Origin: Ruegeria arenilitoris
Lineage (GTDB): Bacteria; Pseudomonadota; Alphaproteobacteria; Rhodobacterales; Rhodobacteraceae
DNA: 64,000 nt
NCBI RefSeq assembly: GCF_013035425.1
Contig: NZ_WQHX01000009.1
Span: 1-64,000, forward strand
Reading direction: 5' to 3'
The position numbers and the translations under genes were made by a program. Each line of letters begins with the position of its first letter. Positions within the stretch are counted from its first letter, which is position 1. A model generated the notes under the pieces. The model was not told the origin of the DNA. It searched no databases and was given only the letters and a program-made list of their open reading frames with translations. This document shows positions 52,348 to 61,705 of the stretch, one piece after another.

Positions 52348-53361
52348 TCAGATAAGTTGCTCAGCGGTCATCAGGGGTGGGAAAATCACTCCGTTGACCT
52401 TCCGTTCGTCACCGATTTTCTTCATGTGAACGATCATGTGAATGGTGGCCCGGATGTCATCGACCACCTCTGACTTTTGAACGGTCGGAGATCCGCGACG
52501 CACCATCTTGCTCATTCGTCCAATGGCATCTACGGGCGAGTTTGCGTGCATAGTGCAGACAGATCCATCGTGGCCGGTGTTCACCAGTTCCAGGAACATA
52601 TTCGCGTCGTCGCCCCGGATTTCACCGCAGACGAGGCGGTCAGGCCGCAAACGCAGCGCCGATTCCAGCAGCTTTGTTGGTGATCTAGGACCGTCGTTTT
52701 CGGAACGGTCGGCAAGCAGGCCCACGGCATTGGGTTGCTCGATGTCCAGCTCGGCCACTTCTTCAATCGTCACGATCCGTTCGCCCGGATCGACGCGCTT
52801 CAGCATTGCATTGAGAACGGTGGTTTTGCCAGACGACGTGCCCCCGGCAATGATCACGTTCCATTTGCTAAGCATCGCAAGGTCGGCCAGATCGTCAAAG
52901 TTCATTGTTCCGGCAGCGAGAGCAGCCCGAGCATTTTCAAGCGCGCTGTGATCGTTGTTTTCTGCCAACGCCGCCTCTTTGCTGGCGAAGCTGAACGCGC
53001 CCAGATCGACGGTTTTCACGCGGAGCAGGCGGATCGCCACGGACCCAACGCCGGTTGTTGCTGGCGGAATAACGACCTGAACCCGCGCTTTACCCTGCTG
53101 TGTCGGGACGTTGGCCGTCGCAATCGGCTTCTTTTCTCCGAATGTCACATCGCTGAAACCGGCAACGCAGCGCCCGATGTTTTCTACATCGTCTCTGGTC
53201 AGCGTGATGTCTGTCCGGGTCATGTGGGTTGTGCCCATTTCTTCGACCCAGACTGCACCATCAGGGTTTACAGAAATTTCGCTTAGACTTTCATCGTGCA
53301 GCAGATGCTCGATCTTGCCTGTGTAGTATTCCAGCAGGCCATTACCGTTACGCCCGCTCAT
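52348..53361 (-). CDS. virB11: VirB11, hexameric ATPase of the T4SS
   Basis: 337-aa traffic ATPase. N-terminal domain to about 130, then Walker A GGTSSGKT (173-180), Asp box IEEVAELDIEQPNAV, Walker B (RLVCGEIRGDDA) and His box CTMHANSP. It powers pilus assembly and substrate transfer. Start overlaps the virB10-C stop (TGATG). Confidence 0.94.
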   Translation of the reverse strand: MSGRNGNGLLEYYTGKIEHLLHDESLSEISVNPDGAVWVEEMGTTHMTRTDITLTRDDVENIGRCVAGFSDVTFGEKKPIATANVPTQQGKARVQVVIPPATTGVGSVAIRLLRVKTVDLGAFSFASKEAALAENNDHSALENARAALAAGTMNFDDLADLAMLSKWNVIIAGGTSSGKTTVLNAMLKRVDPGERIVTIEEVAELDIEQPNAVGLLADRSENDGPRSPTKLLESALRLRPDRLVCGEIRGDDANMFLELVNTGHDGSVCTMHANSPVDAIGRMSKMVRRGSPTVQKSEVVDDIRATIHMIVHMKKIGDERKVNGVIFPPLMTAEQLI

Positions 53362-54194
53362 CAGAAGCTGTCGAACACAACGTCACGCTGCAGGATTGCG
53401 TTGATGCGACTGCCCTGATCGACAAAGATTGTTGGCGTGATGCGCAGGTATTCATCAAGCGCCGCCGCCGTGGCGTTCTGCAGGTTTGACCCCACTTGCG
53501 TTGCCAGATCAGTGCGAACCGAGTTGTTGCCATCGCTGTCAGACACCAGCGCCACGGGCGCAATGCCGATGATGGACAACAGCGCAGCAGTCCCGAACCG
53601 CTTCCCAAAGTGCGTGTTCACCCTGCCGGTCGCACCAGTCCGGCCTTGACCGTCCGTACCAGCGGAACCGATCTGAGCGGACAGGCCGTCAGGCGTAATG
53701 ACACGGCTCCAAACAATCATGATGCGCGTTTGCGCCAATGTCGTATCCGCTCGATATTCGCCGTAGAGCTTCGATCCACGCGGCAGAAGCAAACGCGTGC
53801 CGTCCATCGAGTAGACGCCACGCGTGATCGTCGCCACGACGCTACCGGGCAACTCCGAGCTGACCGCGCCACCGAACACAGCCGACAAAACCGTGCCTTG
53901 CGTTAAAGTGCGCGACGGATCGTCAATGATCGAGGCCCCCACGATGGGGGGATATTCTTCGACCAGATTGTTTTGCCATGTCGTGTTTTGGTTTTCCTGA
54001 TAGCCGCGCTGTTCCTCAGGCAAACGGGTGTCATCCGGTTGTACCTGGTCCTGCTGAGGTGCGGCGGGGAAGGGCTGGAAAATCACCGGCTGCGATCCGC
54101 TGTTAATCGGCTCGTAGTTTTGCCCGGTGCCATCCTGTGCGGATACGCTTGAGGCCAACGCGACCAGGGCGAGGGTAAGTGCTGTTCTGTTCAT
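53361..54194 (-). CDS. virB10: VirB10 C-terminal (periplasmic/outer-membrane) half as separate gene
   Basis: 277-aa protein with its own signal peptide (MNRTALTLALVALASSVSA), a Pro/Gln-rich linker, and the TrbI/VirB10 beta-barrel domain (LTQGTVLSAVFGGAVSSELPG, LLLPRGSKLYGEY, NTHFGKRFGTAALLSIIG antenna region). In standard systems this is the C-terminal part of one membrane-spanning VirB10; here the membrane half is a separate upstream gene. ATG 54194 has GGAG upstream; an alternative ATG at 54206 overlaps the upstream stop. Normally spans from the inner membrane to the outer-membrane core complex. Confidence 0.88.
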   Translation of the reverse strand: MNRTALTLALVALASSVSAQDGTGQNYEPINSGSQPVIFQPFPAAPQQDQVQPDDTRLPEEQRGYQENQNTTWQNNLVEEYPPIVGASIIDDPSRTLTQGTVLSAVFGGAVSSELPGSVVATITRGVYSMDGTRLLLPRGSKLYGEYRADTTLAQTRIMIVWSRVITPDGLSAQIGSAGTDGQGRTGATGRVNTHFGKRFGTAALLSIIGIAPVALVSDSDGNNSVRTDLATQVGSNLQNATAAALDEYLRITPTIFVDQGSRINAILQRDVVFDSF

Positions 54195-54205
54195 CGTCAG
54201 CTCCA

Positions 54206-54880
54206 TCAGTTTCTACGAAGTGGGTTTTCATCGAACACAATGCCGTCCGACTGGTTCTGCCGCTGGCGCATCTTCTTCAGTTCTTCGAGTCTGCGCCGCT
54301 CGTCATCGGTCAGACCCGTAGTCTGTAAGTGGCTCATACTGGCGAGCGCCCGGGCCTCTGCATCAGCAACCGCCTGGGCAAGTTCGGTCTGAAACTTTTT
54401 CTCGCGTTCATCATATCTGACCTGAAGGCGTTCGTTGGTCAGGGTCAGCGTTGCAATTTCACCGTCTTTTTCGGACAGCGAAACCTTGGCATCCGTCAGC
54501 GCGTCTTGCAGTTTAGAAATCCGGCCATTCTGTTGCTCGATTGTTATCAGGGCTTGTTTCAGCCCTTCGGAATCGACCTGCGGCACTGTTGCCGGTGTTG
54601 CTACCGCAATTGTCTCTGGCAGAGCTTCGGGTTCATCGACCTCTGGCCCCCGTGCGGTCAAAAGCCCGTATCGCTCGCCACCGCCTTGTTGCAAAGCGTC
54701 AACGCGGACACCCGTGTTCGTGCTTTTGCTTTCGCCGCCCATGACAAACCACACAAAGCCCAGGAACATCGCTCCTGCGATTGCAACGGTTATCAGCTTC
54801 TTAGGGTCGAACTTCTTCCGGACACGTTGCGACGGCTGTTCAGCCGCCGCCCGCGCCGCAATTGTCTGCTCGCGGTTCAT
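54206..54880 (-). CDS. VirB10 N-terminal (membrane/coiled-coil) half as separate gene
   Basis: 224-aa bitopic protein: basic cytoplasmic start (RVRKKFDPKKLI), one membrane helix (about 29-46), a linker, then a long coiled coil (about 100-200, ITIEQQNGRISKLQDAL, EKDGEIATLTLTNERLQVRYDEREKKF) and a disordered basic end. It occupies the position and topology of the VirB10 N-terminus but lacks the barrel domain, which is the next gene. The reading frame ends in a normal stop with a separate signal peptide following, so it is a true split rather than a frameshift. Confidence 0.85.
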   Translation of the reverse strand: MNREQTIAARAAAEQPSQRVRKKFDPKKLITVAIAGAMFLGFVWFVMGGESKSTNTGVRVDALQQGGGERYGLLTARGPEVDEPEALPETIAVATPATVPQVDSEGLKQALITIEQQNGRISKLQDALTDAKVSLSEKDGEIATLTLTNERLQVRYDEREKKFQTELAQAVADAEARALASMSHLQTTGLTDDERRRLEELKKMRQRQNQSDGIVFDENPLRRN

Positions 54881-55695
54881 TATTTGCTGCCCCCCGGTTT
54901 AACTGTCTGTGAAGTGACGGGCCGACCGCTCACGCTTGCCTGCTGAAACGCGTCGCCATCGTTTCGAACACAGATCGAAGTGTCCTCGATGCGCAGTGTC
55001 CAAAGATCTGAAAGGCCCTGCACCTGGATAATGCCGCGCTCTTTGACTGTGGTGTTCACCATCAGCTCACGTCCATCCGGCAGGACACGGAAGATACCCG
55101 GTAGCTCCGCATCCTGTGGGATCTGCATATAGGTGTGTACGCCATCATCCCAAACGGCGGTGGGCGCAAAGTCCGCTTTGCCCGAGCGCGAGTAGTTTTG
55201 GTTGACGAACCGGCCTGTTGGTTTCGGCTCGCTGCGTGCCACCGTGCCACGGCGTGTTGTGGTCCCGCCGCTGTTGTTCTTGTTATAGAACGTGACCCGA
55301 AACGGTACTCGTTTACGTTCGGCGGCGCTCTCGGCCGGAACCAGATAGAAGTTGTATGTCCCGCGATTGGTCAACACGGTCAGGTTCGAATCCGAGTTCA
55401 GGATTTCCGGCTTGAACGCAATAACGCGTCCTTCCTGCAGGCGAGTGATCTGAAAACTCTCCGTGTCGCCCGCACCAATGCTGCGGACGGTTTCGCCCTG
55501 CGGAAAGTGAACATAGGTAATCAGGCGTTCACCCACAGGGATGCGGTACACCTGGTTCTCGACATAGTGGAAATGCGTGATGCGGTGATCCGCGTTCTTT
55601 CCGTCTGGTGTCGGTGTGATTTCAGCGAGCAGAGGCGTAGAGAATGCCAAAACTGCTGCGGCGGTGGCGGTGAGTGTTTTGAAAGAACGCTGCAT
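54880..55695 (-). CDS. virB9: VirB9, outer-membrane core component
   Basis: 271-aa periplasmic protein of the T4SS core complex. Signal peptide MQRSFKTLTATAAAVLAFSTPLLA; N-terminal domain with YVENQVYRIPVGERLITYVHFP (in parts); C-terminal barrel domain (about 185-271, AVWDDGVHTYMQIPQDAELPGI). Overlaps virB8 (TGATG) and the virB10 N-half (TAATG). Confidence 0.93.
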   Translation of the reverse strand: MQRSFKTLTATAAAVLAFSTPLLAEITPTPDGKNADHRITHFHYVENQVYRIPVGERLITYVHFPQGETVRSIGAGDTESFQITRLQEGRVIAFKPEILNSDSNLTVLTNRGTYNFYLVPAESAAERKRVPFRVTFYNKNNSGGTTTRRGTVARSEPKPTGRFVNQNYSRSGKADFAPTAVWDDGVHTYMQIPQDAELPGIFRVLPDGRELMVNTTVKERGIIQVQGLSDLWTLRIEDTSICVRNDGDAFQQASVSGRPVTSQTVKPGGSK

Positions 55696-56339
55696 CAGAT
55701 GTCTCCCATTGCGTCTACGCGGTAGTTGGTGACGACGAAGCCGAATGGATTTTCGAGAAGTTCATCCATCGACGTCACGATTTTTTCCTCAAACCCGTAG
55801 GTCACTGTGACCACGTAGCGGGCTGAGGCTATTGCCTGGTTTGGCACGATCAAGGACTTGCGGATCTCGACTTGAACCGTCTCATCGTTGACCGGCGAGA
55901 CGCCCAGAATTTCGGTCTGCACCTTTGTCTTGGGCGTATAGATTTCATCCGGATGGTTGTCGTTCGACCCATCCCACAGTTCGCGGTAAGATGTTTCGGC
56001 CAGCTCATCAGAACGACGCAGCACCGATTTCAGGCGCTCGTTGTTGTCCTGGACATCATAGGTTTCCCGGTCGCGCACATAATTTGCGACTTCACGGAAG
56101 GCCATCGCTTCAGATGGTTCCAGTTCTTCGACCTTTTCTGTCAGCAGCACCGGGAGCTTTGTGTCCGGATCAATGGAGAATGGCACCGCGCGGATTTCCT
56201 TCAGGGGAAGGAGCATCGCCCAGCCAATCATAGAGGCCACGCCCATTGCCATGCCGACCATGCCGAATACCTGCCATTTGAAGGCGTCGCGGCGTGCGCC
56301 CAAAAAGAGTTCTTTTTCGTGATCTGTCACGTGTGACAT
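55695..56339 (-). CDS. virB8: VirB8, inner-membrane assembly factor
   Basis: 214-aa bitopic protein: short cytoplasmic start, one membrane helix (about 23-46), and the NTF2-like periplasmic domain (LEPSEAMAFREVANYVRDRETY in parts, YRELWDG, VTYGFEEKIV). Normal length. Starts after a 17-base gap from virB6. Confidence 0.93.
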   Translation of the reverse strand: MSHVTDHEKELFLGARRDAFKWQVFGMVGMAMGVASMIGWAMLLPLKEIRAVPFSIDPDTKLPVLLTEKVEELEPSEAMAFREVANYVRDRETYDVQDNNERLKSVLRRSDELAETSYRELWDGSNDNHPDEIYTPKTKVQTEILGVSPVNDETVQVEIRKSLIVPNQAIASARYVVTVTYGFEEKIVTSMDELLENPFGFVVTNYRVDAMGDI

Positions 56340-56356
56340 TTGCTCTGTACCTCGAT

Positions 56357-57409
56357 TTATGAAGATTTTTCTCGGGCAGCTCGAATGCTCTGCCGATAAC
56401 GATCAGCGGCGTAGCTCTGACGAGCCGCCCCATCCTGATTGCGGGCTCTATGTGCAATGTCCCGACGCGCCTGCATCGCGCGCGAGGCGCTATCACGAAC
56501 CCCTGTCCCGTCGCGGGCTGCGGAGGCCATAGCAGCGGCAGTTTTCCCACCGGCTACTGCACCCCTTGCACCGTCGCTTGCAGTGCCCAATGCACTTCTT
56601 GCGGCAGCGACGGCACCTGTTGCGACGGCAAGACCCGAGGATGCCGAAACGATTGCACCCGACATTCCGCCCGCGAGCGATGGGATCTGCGTGAGCATCA
56701 CGATTGACACAATGCAGATCGCCAAAAACCTGCCACTGGCCTCCATGTTGTTCACATCCTCAACAGCGGTCAGTTCGGAGCTGAAAAGGGCCTGAATAAG
56801 AGAAACGATGCCTGTCAGAACGACGATGACCATGATCAGGCCAACAGTCGTTTTCGCCCAGGCTGCGAAGATATTGGCTGTTGCCGAGCTGAGCAGCGTT
56901 GCGATGAAAACAGGCGCTAGACCCAGTAGGACCGCCAGACCGCCTTTTGCGATCAGCGCCATGCCGGTGCCAAAAGCAACGATGACAGCCCCAACAACCC
57001 AGAGAATAGCCCCGGTGATGCTCAGGCCCCAGGTTGCGTTTTCAATGGCCTGCTGGCCCATCAAGAAACACTGAAGCGCAATGTCATCGAGTGCTTCCCA
57101 GACATTTGTTGTGCCGGTCAATTCTCCGGCAATCGTGTCTGGGAGGCTCGAAATGCCCTGATAAATGGGCTGAAAGAAGCTCCAGCTAGAAGCCATACCA
57201 ATGATGATTGTCGCCCGAATGATCCAGCCGACATAGCCACCAAACCCGATTTCCCGGATTTGAAGCACACCGTTGATCAGCATTGCCACGAAGATCAGCG
57301 CGGCTATTGCCCAGAGGGCGGATGCAAGATCCGCCGCCAGACTGTTGTATGCTTGCTGCGAGAAGTTATTAAGCGCAGCCTCAATCGAGCTGACGAAATC
57401 TTGGATCAC
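56357..57409 (-). CDS. virB6: VirB6, polytopic inner-membrane channel component
   Basis: 350-aa membrane protein with about six helices up to residue 250 and an Ala/Arg-rich soluble tail. The GTG start at 57409 forms a GTGA overlap with the upstream stop and is preferred over longer in-frame starts that lie within that gene. TrbL/VirB6 features: AINNG/ALWAIAALIFVAMLI and a Gly-rich loop GGMSGAIVSASSG. Contributes to substrate passage across the inner membrane. Confidence 0.88.
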   Translation of the reverse strand: MIQDFVSSIEAALNNFSQQAYNSLAADLASALWAIAALIFVAMLINGVLQIREIGFGGYVGWIIRATIIIGMASSWSFFQPIYQGISSLPDTIAGELTGTTNVWEALDDIALQCFLMGQQAIENATWGLSITGAILWVVGAVIVAFGTGMALIAKGGLAVLLGLAPVFIATLLSSATANIFAAWAKTTVGLIMVIVVLTGIVSLIQALFSSELTAVEDVNNMEASGRFLAICIVSIVMLTQIPSLAGGMSGAIVSASSGLAVATGAVAAARSALGTASDGARGAVAGGKTAAAMASAARDGTGVRDSASRAMQARRDIAHRARNQDGAARQSYAADRYRQSIRAAREKSS

Positions 57410-57906
57410 GGCCCACAAGCCTCCTCTATTGCAGGGCGTAGAGCTTCCAGACGGGTCCGTTGCTCTTTCTTCAGCGCGGCAAGATTGTCGGACGGTTGGG
57501 TCCAAAACTCGTCTTGGTCAGCTCCGACCTTTTGGGCCGCGTCCTCACGGCTCAAACCGCCCAGCGGACATTCGGTGCTGAAGGTCTCGCCAGATTTGCG
57601 CAGATTGCATTGCTCGATGGTGGCCTCGTGCGCAGCGATGACCTGTTCATTCAGGATCACCACCGACCAGTTGGTCACAAGAGGCTGCTTGTCTGCGGAT
57701 TGGCCCGCTTCGGCCATGCGTGCCTGATCGTCTTTGACGTATTGACGACCGTACTCACGCGCGCCCGAGTACCCAAGGCACTTATGATATTCACCGAACG
57801 GCATATCGACCTTGGGTGATGGGCGCAGCTTCACCTGTGCCGATGCAGCCCCCGACATAATAGCGGCGGCTGCAATGGTCAGGATGAGAGTTGAGCGGAG
57901 TTTCAT
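57406..57906 (-). CDS. Exported protein of unknown function within the virB operon
   Basis: 166-aa protein with signal peptide (MKLRSTLILTIAAAAIMSGAASA... cleavage after ASA) and three Cys (YHKCLGYSG, IEQCNLRK, TECPLGG, and a fourth near EEACGP), suggesting disulphides in the periplasm. It sits between virB5 and virB6 with four-base overlaps on both sides. It is not a standard VirB protein and may be a surface-exclusion or accessory pilus protein (inference). Confidence 0.7.
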   Translation of the reverse strand: MKLRSTLILTIAAAAIMSGAASAQVKLRPSPKVDMPFGEYHKCLGYSGAREYGRQYVKDDQARMAEAGQSADKQPLVTNWSVVILNEQVIAAHEATIEQCNLRKSGETFSTECPLGGLSREDAAQKVGADQDEFWTQPSDNLAALKKEQRTRLEALRPAIEEACGP

Positions 57907-58649
57907 TGTGAGGTTCCTCGTACATAGTTGCTGAGTGTCGAAAGATCGGCAGCGGTTGCAGCCAGATCCGTGCCCGACGCCAGAGCATTAGCCGAGGTTG
58001 CACGTAAGATTTCAATTTCAACTTGCAGGAGTTTCAGGAGAACCGCCGTATTGTAGTCGATTGCATCCTTCAGATCTTCTTGCTGACCGATTTCACCGCG
58101 CAATTCCTCTGCGTCCTCGGCAAGCTGACCGGCCATATCATAGCCGTTCTCACCCAAGGCCGAGGCCATCAGGCCCGCACCACCACGCTCAGACAGGATG
58201 CGGCGAGCCTGCACATCCGATCCGCTAAACTCTGACAAGATGCCATCATTCAGGCCGAGGTTGATGGAACGGCGTTCCATCGCCTGTGCGGCGACTTCGG
58301 GCAGGCCCGTAATGCCACCTTCTGCGGCGTCGAGCGCATAGCCCAGCGTGTCAGAGGCAGTCGCCAGCTTTTCGAAGCTGCGGCTGTTGAAGTCTCCAAA
58401 GTCGGTCAGACCAGAAATGGCGTTAAACTGGTTTTCCAGCATCGCCCGCTGTTGTTCCAGCTTTTCGTACTGTTCTAGCAGTTGCTCATACTGGCGGACC
58501 ATTTCAGCGACTTCTTTGGCCGAGTTGGCGGCGTTCTGCGTGATGTTCGCAGAGTCCACCACCGGCACACCTTGGGCCGACGCCATGACGGGCAGGGCGG
58601 CGAGAACCGAAACAGCAATGGTTGTGCGGAAATTCTTTGAAATACTCAT
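57903..58649 (-). CDS. virB5: VirB5, minor pilus component
   Basis: 248-aa exported protein: signal peptide ending ASAQG, then a long helical region (EMVRQYEQLLEQYEKLEQQRA in parts, NQFNAISGLTDFG) typical of VirB5, which sits at the pilus tip. The start overlaps the stop of the VirB7-like gene (TAATG). Confidence 0.88.
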   Translation of the reverse strand: MSISKNFRTTIAVSVLAALPVMASAQGVPVVDSANITQNAANSAKEVAEMVRQYEQLLEQYEKLEQQRAMLENQFNAISGLTDFGDFNSRSFEKLATASDTLGYALDAAEGGITGLPEVAAQAMERRSINLGLNDGILSEFSGSDVQARRILSERGGAGLMASALGENGYDMAGQLAEDAEELRGEIGQQEDLKDAIDYNTAVLLKLLQVEIEILRATSANALASGTDLAATAADLSTLSNYVRGTSQ

Positions 58650-58786
58650 TAGACAAGCTCCATGTTTTCAGGGGGGGTCATGCGCTCAAAGTCGCAGGCG
58701 CATTTGCTGCGATAGCCCGAATAGGTGCTGGTGCAGGCCGAGACGGCGGCCAGAACTACAAGGGCGATTACAAGGCGAGTTTTCAT
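58649..58786 (-). CDS. VirB7-like small lipoprotein
   Basis: 45-aa lipoprotein: hydrophobic N-terminus, lipobox AVSAC (Cys 18), then two more Cys (SKCACDF). Short lipoproteins at this position in virB operons play the VirB7 role of stabilising VirB9. Overlaps virB4 stop (ATGA) and the virB5 start (TAATG). Sequence conservation in VirB7 is low, so assignment rests on size, lipobox and position. Confidence 0.75.
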   Translation of the reverse strand: MKTRLVIALVVLAAVSACTSTYSGYRSKCACDFERMTPPENMELV

Positions 58787-61167
58787 GTGATTTCCTTCCA
58801 GAAGATGGGGTTTTTTCGCCAGTCAGGATTAGGGAACGATTTTCCGTCTGATCCGCTCAGAATACGGAGAAGCGGGCCGAGAGCGCCGACATCGACATCG
58901 AGCCAAACACTCTCATCACCTTTCTTCATGAGCATTACGCGGTCGCCAAAATGCGCCCTCAGCGCGCCCAGCTCTGAATCGTTCAATCCGATTGCCCGGT
59001 AATCCGCTTCATTGCCGGATCGAGAGGGGAACAAGAGCTGTGTGCTGGTGTTTTCCAGGATCGACTTGCTTGCCGCTGATGACAGGATGTGATCGGGGAT
59101 CTGCGTCATCATCATCATCATGACGTTCAGCTTCCGATACGTGGTGTAAGCGTTCTTGAGGATTTCTGCGCCGTAGGGGTTGCCTGCGATCACCCAGGCT
59201 TCATCAATCACAAAGACAGTGGGCATTTTCGCGGCACAACGGCGCTCGATCTGGCGCATGACGTAGCTGATCCATGCCAACCGGACCAACTCGTCATCCA
59301 GAACCTCGGAAATATCGAACACAAGATGCCGATCGTCAGAGGCAAAAGGATCTGTGCCACCCTCGCCAAACATCCACGACAACCGCCCGTCGCCCGCCCA
59401 TTCACTCGCGCGCTTGAAGAGGTCTTTGCCATCATAAAAGGCTCTGAACCGCTCGACCAGTGAATCGAAGTTCTGAAGCGCAGGCGGCAAAGTGGCATTG
59501 GCTTGGCAAGCCCGCGTTATTTCATCCTTTTGATCGGTGGTCAGTGGTTCGTCATAGCTCAACAGGGCAATGACCCAATTGGCGAGCCAGCTTTGCCCAG
59601 CCTTATCCGTCTCGGTCTGAAACGGGTTCATGCCTGTTGGTTCACCAACTCGGACGCGGGTGTATTGCGCACCGAGCGCCCGCATCGGAGCTTCCATTGC
59701 CCGGTCTTTGTCAAAAGCGATGATCCGCGCGCCCTGTGCCACCGCCATAGTCGCCAGCAGCATCGCGATCACAGTTTTACCCGAGCCGTTCGGTCCAAGA
59801 ACGATTGTGTGGCCGGAGGGCAGGTTTTCAGGGTCTTTACTGGTCTTGGGAAGGTGCAGCGAAACATCGTAGCTGTCCCCGTGCGTTGTCGGGAAAGTCG
59901 CCAATGGCCCCGGCCAGGGCAGGTTTTCCGCATCCAACCCTTTAGGCCGCATGTGGAACGCAACCATGTCCGCAAAATTCTGGTCCGTGATCAGTTCTTC
60001 ACGGGGACGGAATGCGAAGTTGCCGGGGTGCTGCGCGAAATACACCGCACACGCCGACATCGCCTCACGTTTCACTGTGCCACCCGAGATCTGGATTTCA
60101 CCGATGATGTGTTTTTCGGCGGTTTTCAGATCTTCCTCTGTCCCGAACACGCAAATCGACAAATGGTGCTTGCCGAGTGACATGGTGCCGGAGGCAATGC
60201 CGTCCGCCAGAATAGACAAATCCTCTTCAAGCGACTTCGCTTTGTCGCCTGCCGAGCGCATTTGCCCCGACTTACGGCGTTCCATTTCCTGCGCCTGTGC
60301 GCGGCTGATCGGCAGGAAGGATTGCGAAATCACAACATCAACCGGCAGGTCCAGCCCGTCGAAAATGCCGGGGAACGAAGCCATTGGGTAATTCTTCAGG
60401 GAATACACACGGATGGAGCGTTGCTGATCGTCGCCCGTGACCAGTTTGCCGGTCTTGCCCTGAAACAGCACATCCTCTTGCGGCATGTTGAAGGCGATAG
60501 GTTCTGCAATGTTCGTGTGAATGATCGGCTGATACCGACCGTTCAACAGCATTCCATAATAGCCGAGCCAATGCCCCTCGCTGAGCTTCAGCCGGCGCAC
60601 CCGGGCCTCGCCCAGCGTGCCCGCCAGTGTCGTGAACACACCGTCGAGCTGTTCGATCATTTCGCGGCGTTCCTCGTCTATCGTTCCAGACGACATGCCG
60701 AAGATCTGTTTTGCCCGCTCATCCTGCCGCTTTTGGAGAATGGCGCTGATGATGATCTTGCGTTCTTTCAGCTCTGCATCGACGGACGCTGAGCGCATGG
60801 CCTGCGCCACTGCACCGGCAAAGCCGGTTGGATCTGTGATGACATGACCAGTCTCAGCCGGGACGGTCAGTCGATGAACATAAAATGCCACCTCATTGGG
60901 TGTTGTGCGCAACACACGTTCAAACCGTTCGGCCAGGAACTCGAACTCGTTTTCGTCCAGCGTGTTTGCGTTGATTCCGGTGATTTCTGCAGCGGCGATC
61001 AGACCACCGTTGCGTGTGGAAATGACCTCATCGTCCACGACATAGCCATACGGCAACATCTGAAAGAGGCTCATTTCATCCTTGCGCCAGCTCGGCTCGA
61101 TCAACGAGCGGGCAAGGGTCCACATGCCTCGGGCAGCAGGCTTAGGCACTATAGTAATCTCCCCCAT
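58783..61167 (-). CDS. virB4: VirB4, T4SS ATPase
   Basis: 794-aa ATPase (normal length). N-terminal domain to about 440, then Walker A LGPNGSGKTVIAML and Walker B TVFVIDEAW. It energises pilus assembly and substrate transfer and binds VirB3 and VirB8. The ATG at 61167 overlaps the end of virB3 by 26 bases; GTG 61149, nine bases after GGGGGAG, is an alternative start. Confidence 0.95.
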   Translation of the reverse strand: MGEITIVPKPAARGMWTLARSLIEPSWRKDEMSLFQMLPYGYVVDDEVISTRNGGLIAAAEITGINANTLDENEFEFLAERFERVLRTTPNEVAFYVHRLTVPAETGHVITDPTGFAGAVAQAMRSASVDAELKERKIIISAILQKRQDERAKQIFGMSSGTIDEERREMIEQLDGVFTTLAGTLGEARVRRLKLSEGHWLGYYGMLLNGRYQPIIHTNIAEPIAFNMPQEDVLFQGKTGKLVTGDDQQRSIRVYSLKNYPMASFPGIFDGLDLPVDVVISQSFLPISRAQAQEMERRKSGQMRSAGDKAKSLEEDLSILADGIASGTMSLGKHHLSICVFGTEEDLKTAEKHIIGEIQISGGTVKREAMSACAVYFAQHPGNFAFRPREELITDQNFADMVAFHMRPKGLDAENLPWPGPLATFPTTHGDSYDVSLHLPKTSKDPENLPSGHTIVLGPNGSGKTVIAMLLATMAVAQGARIIAFDKDRAMEAPMRALGAQYTRVRVGEPTGMNPFQTETDKAGQSWLANWVIALLSYDEPLTTDQKDEITRACQANATLPPALQNFDSLVERFRAFYDGKDLFKRASEWAGDGRLSWMFGEGGTDPFASDDRHLVFDISEVLDDELVRLAWISYVMRQIERRCAAKMPTVFVIDEAWVIAGNPYGAEILKNAYTTYRKLNVMMMMMTQIPDHILSSAASKSILENTSTQLLFPSRSGNEADYRAIGLNDSELGALRAHFGDRVMLMKKGDESVWLDVDVGALGPLLRILSGSDGKSFPNPDWRKNPIFWKEIT

Positions 61168-61420
61168 GATGCTGGCGGTTTTTGGTGCGCGGAGTTTTGG
61201 AAAGGGTTACGGACAGGACGCGGAAGAAAGCCGGTTCCCATTCGTAAAAGAGGCGAAGCCCGGTGTAGAAAACAAAACCCGCAATGATTGCTGGCGCTAT
61301 CCCGAACATGAAAAACGAAAGCATGGTCATCCCGAGGATCACCAGCAGATAGATCACGGGTAGGCCGCCCCATTCTGCGGGGCGGCTCAGGCCGCGAAAG
61401 ACCGTATTGCGGCGAGCCAT
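61142..61420 (-). CDS. virB3: VirB3, inner-membrane T4SS component
   Basis: 92-aa protein with two membrane helices (about 22-36 and 40-58) after a basic start RRNTVFRGLSRPAE, as in VirB3. ATG 61420, three bases after the virB2 stop region; an in-frame TTG at 61423 is less likely. Overlaps virB4. Confidence 0.85.
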   Translation of the reverse strand: MARRNTVFRGLSRPAEWGGLPVIYLLVILGMTMLSFFMFGIAPAIIAGFVFYTGLRLFYEWEPAFFRVLSVTLSKTPRTKNRQHHGGDYYSA

Positions 61421-61423
61421 CAA

Positions 61424-61705
61424 TCAGGCTCCGATGAAGGTGTCAGCAAGGCCGATAACAGCACCGACAACAATCGCGACGACTGGGCCTTTCAGCGAAC
61501 CCCAGCCGAACACATAGGCGAGACAGCCCCAGATGAAGCCGACAGCGGCAAGGCTGACGCCAACGACCTTCGAGTCGGCCAGTGTCTCGTTGATGAAATC
61601 GCCAATGGCATCTTGCAGCCAGCCAGCGGAGGCGGGCGCTGCGGTGATGATGAACGCAGTGATCGCGAAAAACGCCATCTGCTGGTAGAAGTGGGTTCTT
61701 TTCAT
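61424..61705 (-). CDS. virB2: VirB2, major pilin
   Basis: 93-aa pilin precursor: long signal peptide with cleavage near APASA-GWLQ, then two hydrophobic helices (about 48-70 and 76-91) separated by a short loop. Forms the conjugative pilus. Overlaps virB1 (ATGA). Confidence 0.88.
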   Translation of the reverse strand: MKRTHFYQQMAFFAITAFIITAAPASAGWLQDAIGDFINETLADSKVVGVSLAAVGFIWGCLAYVFGWGSLKGPVVAIVVGAVIGLADTFIGA

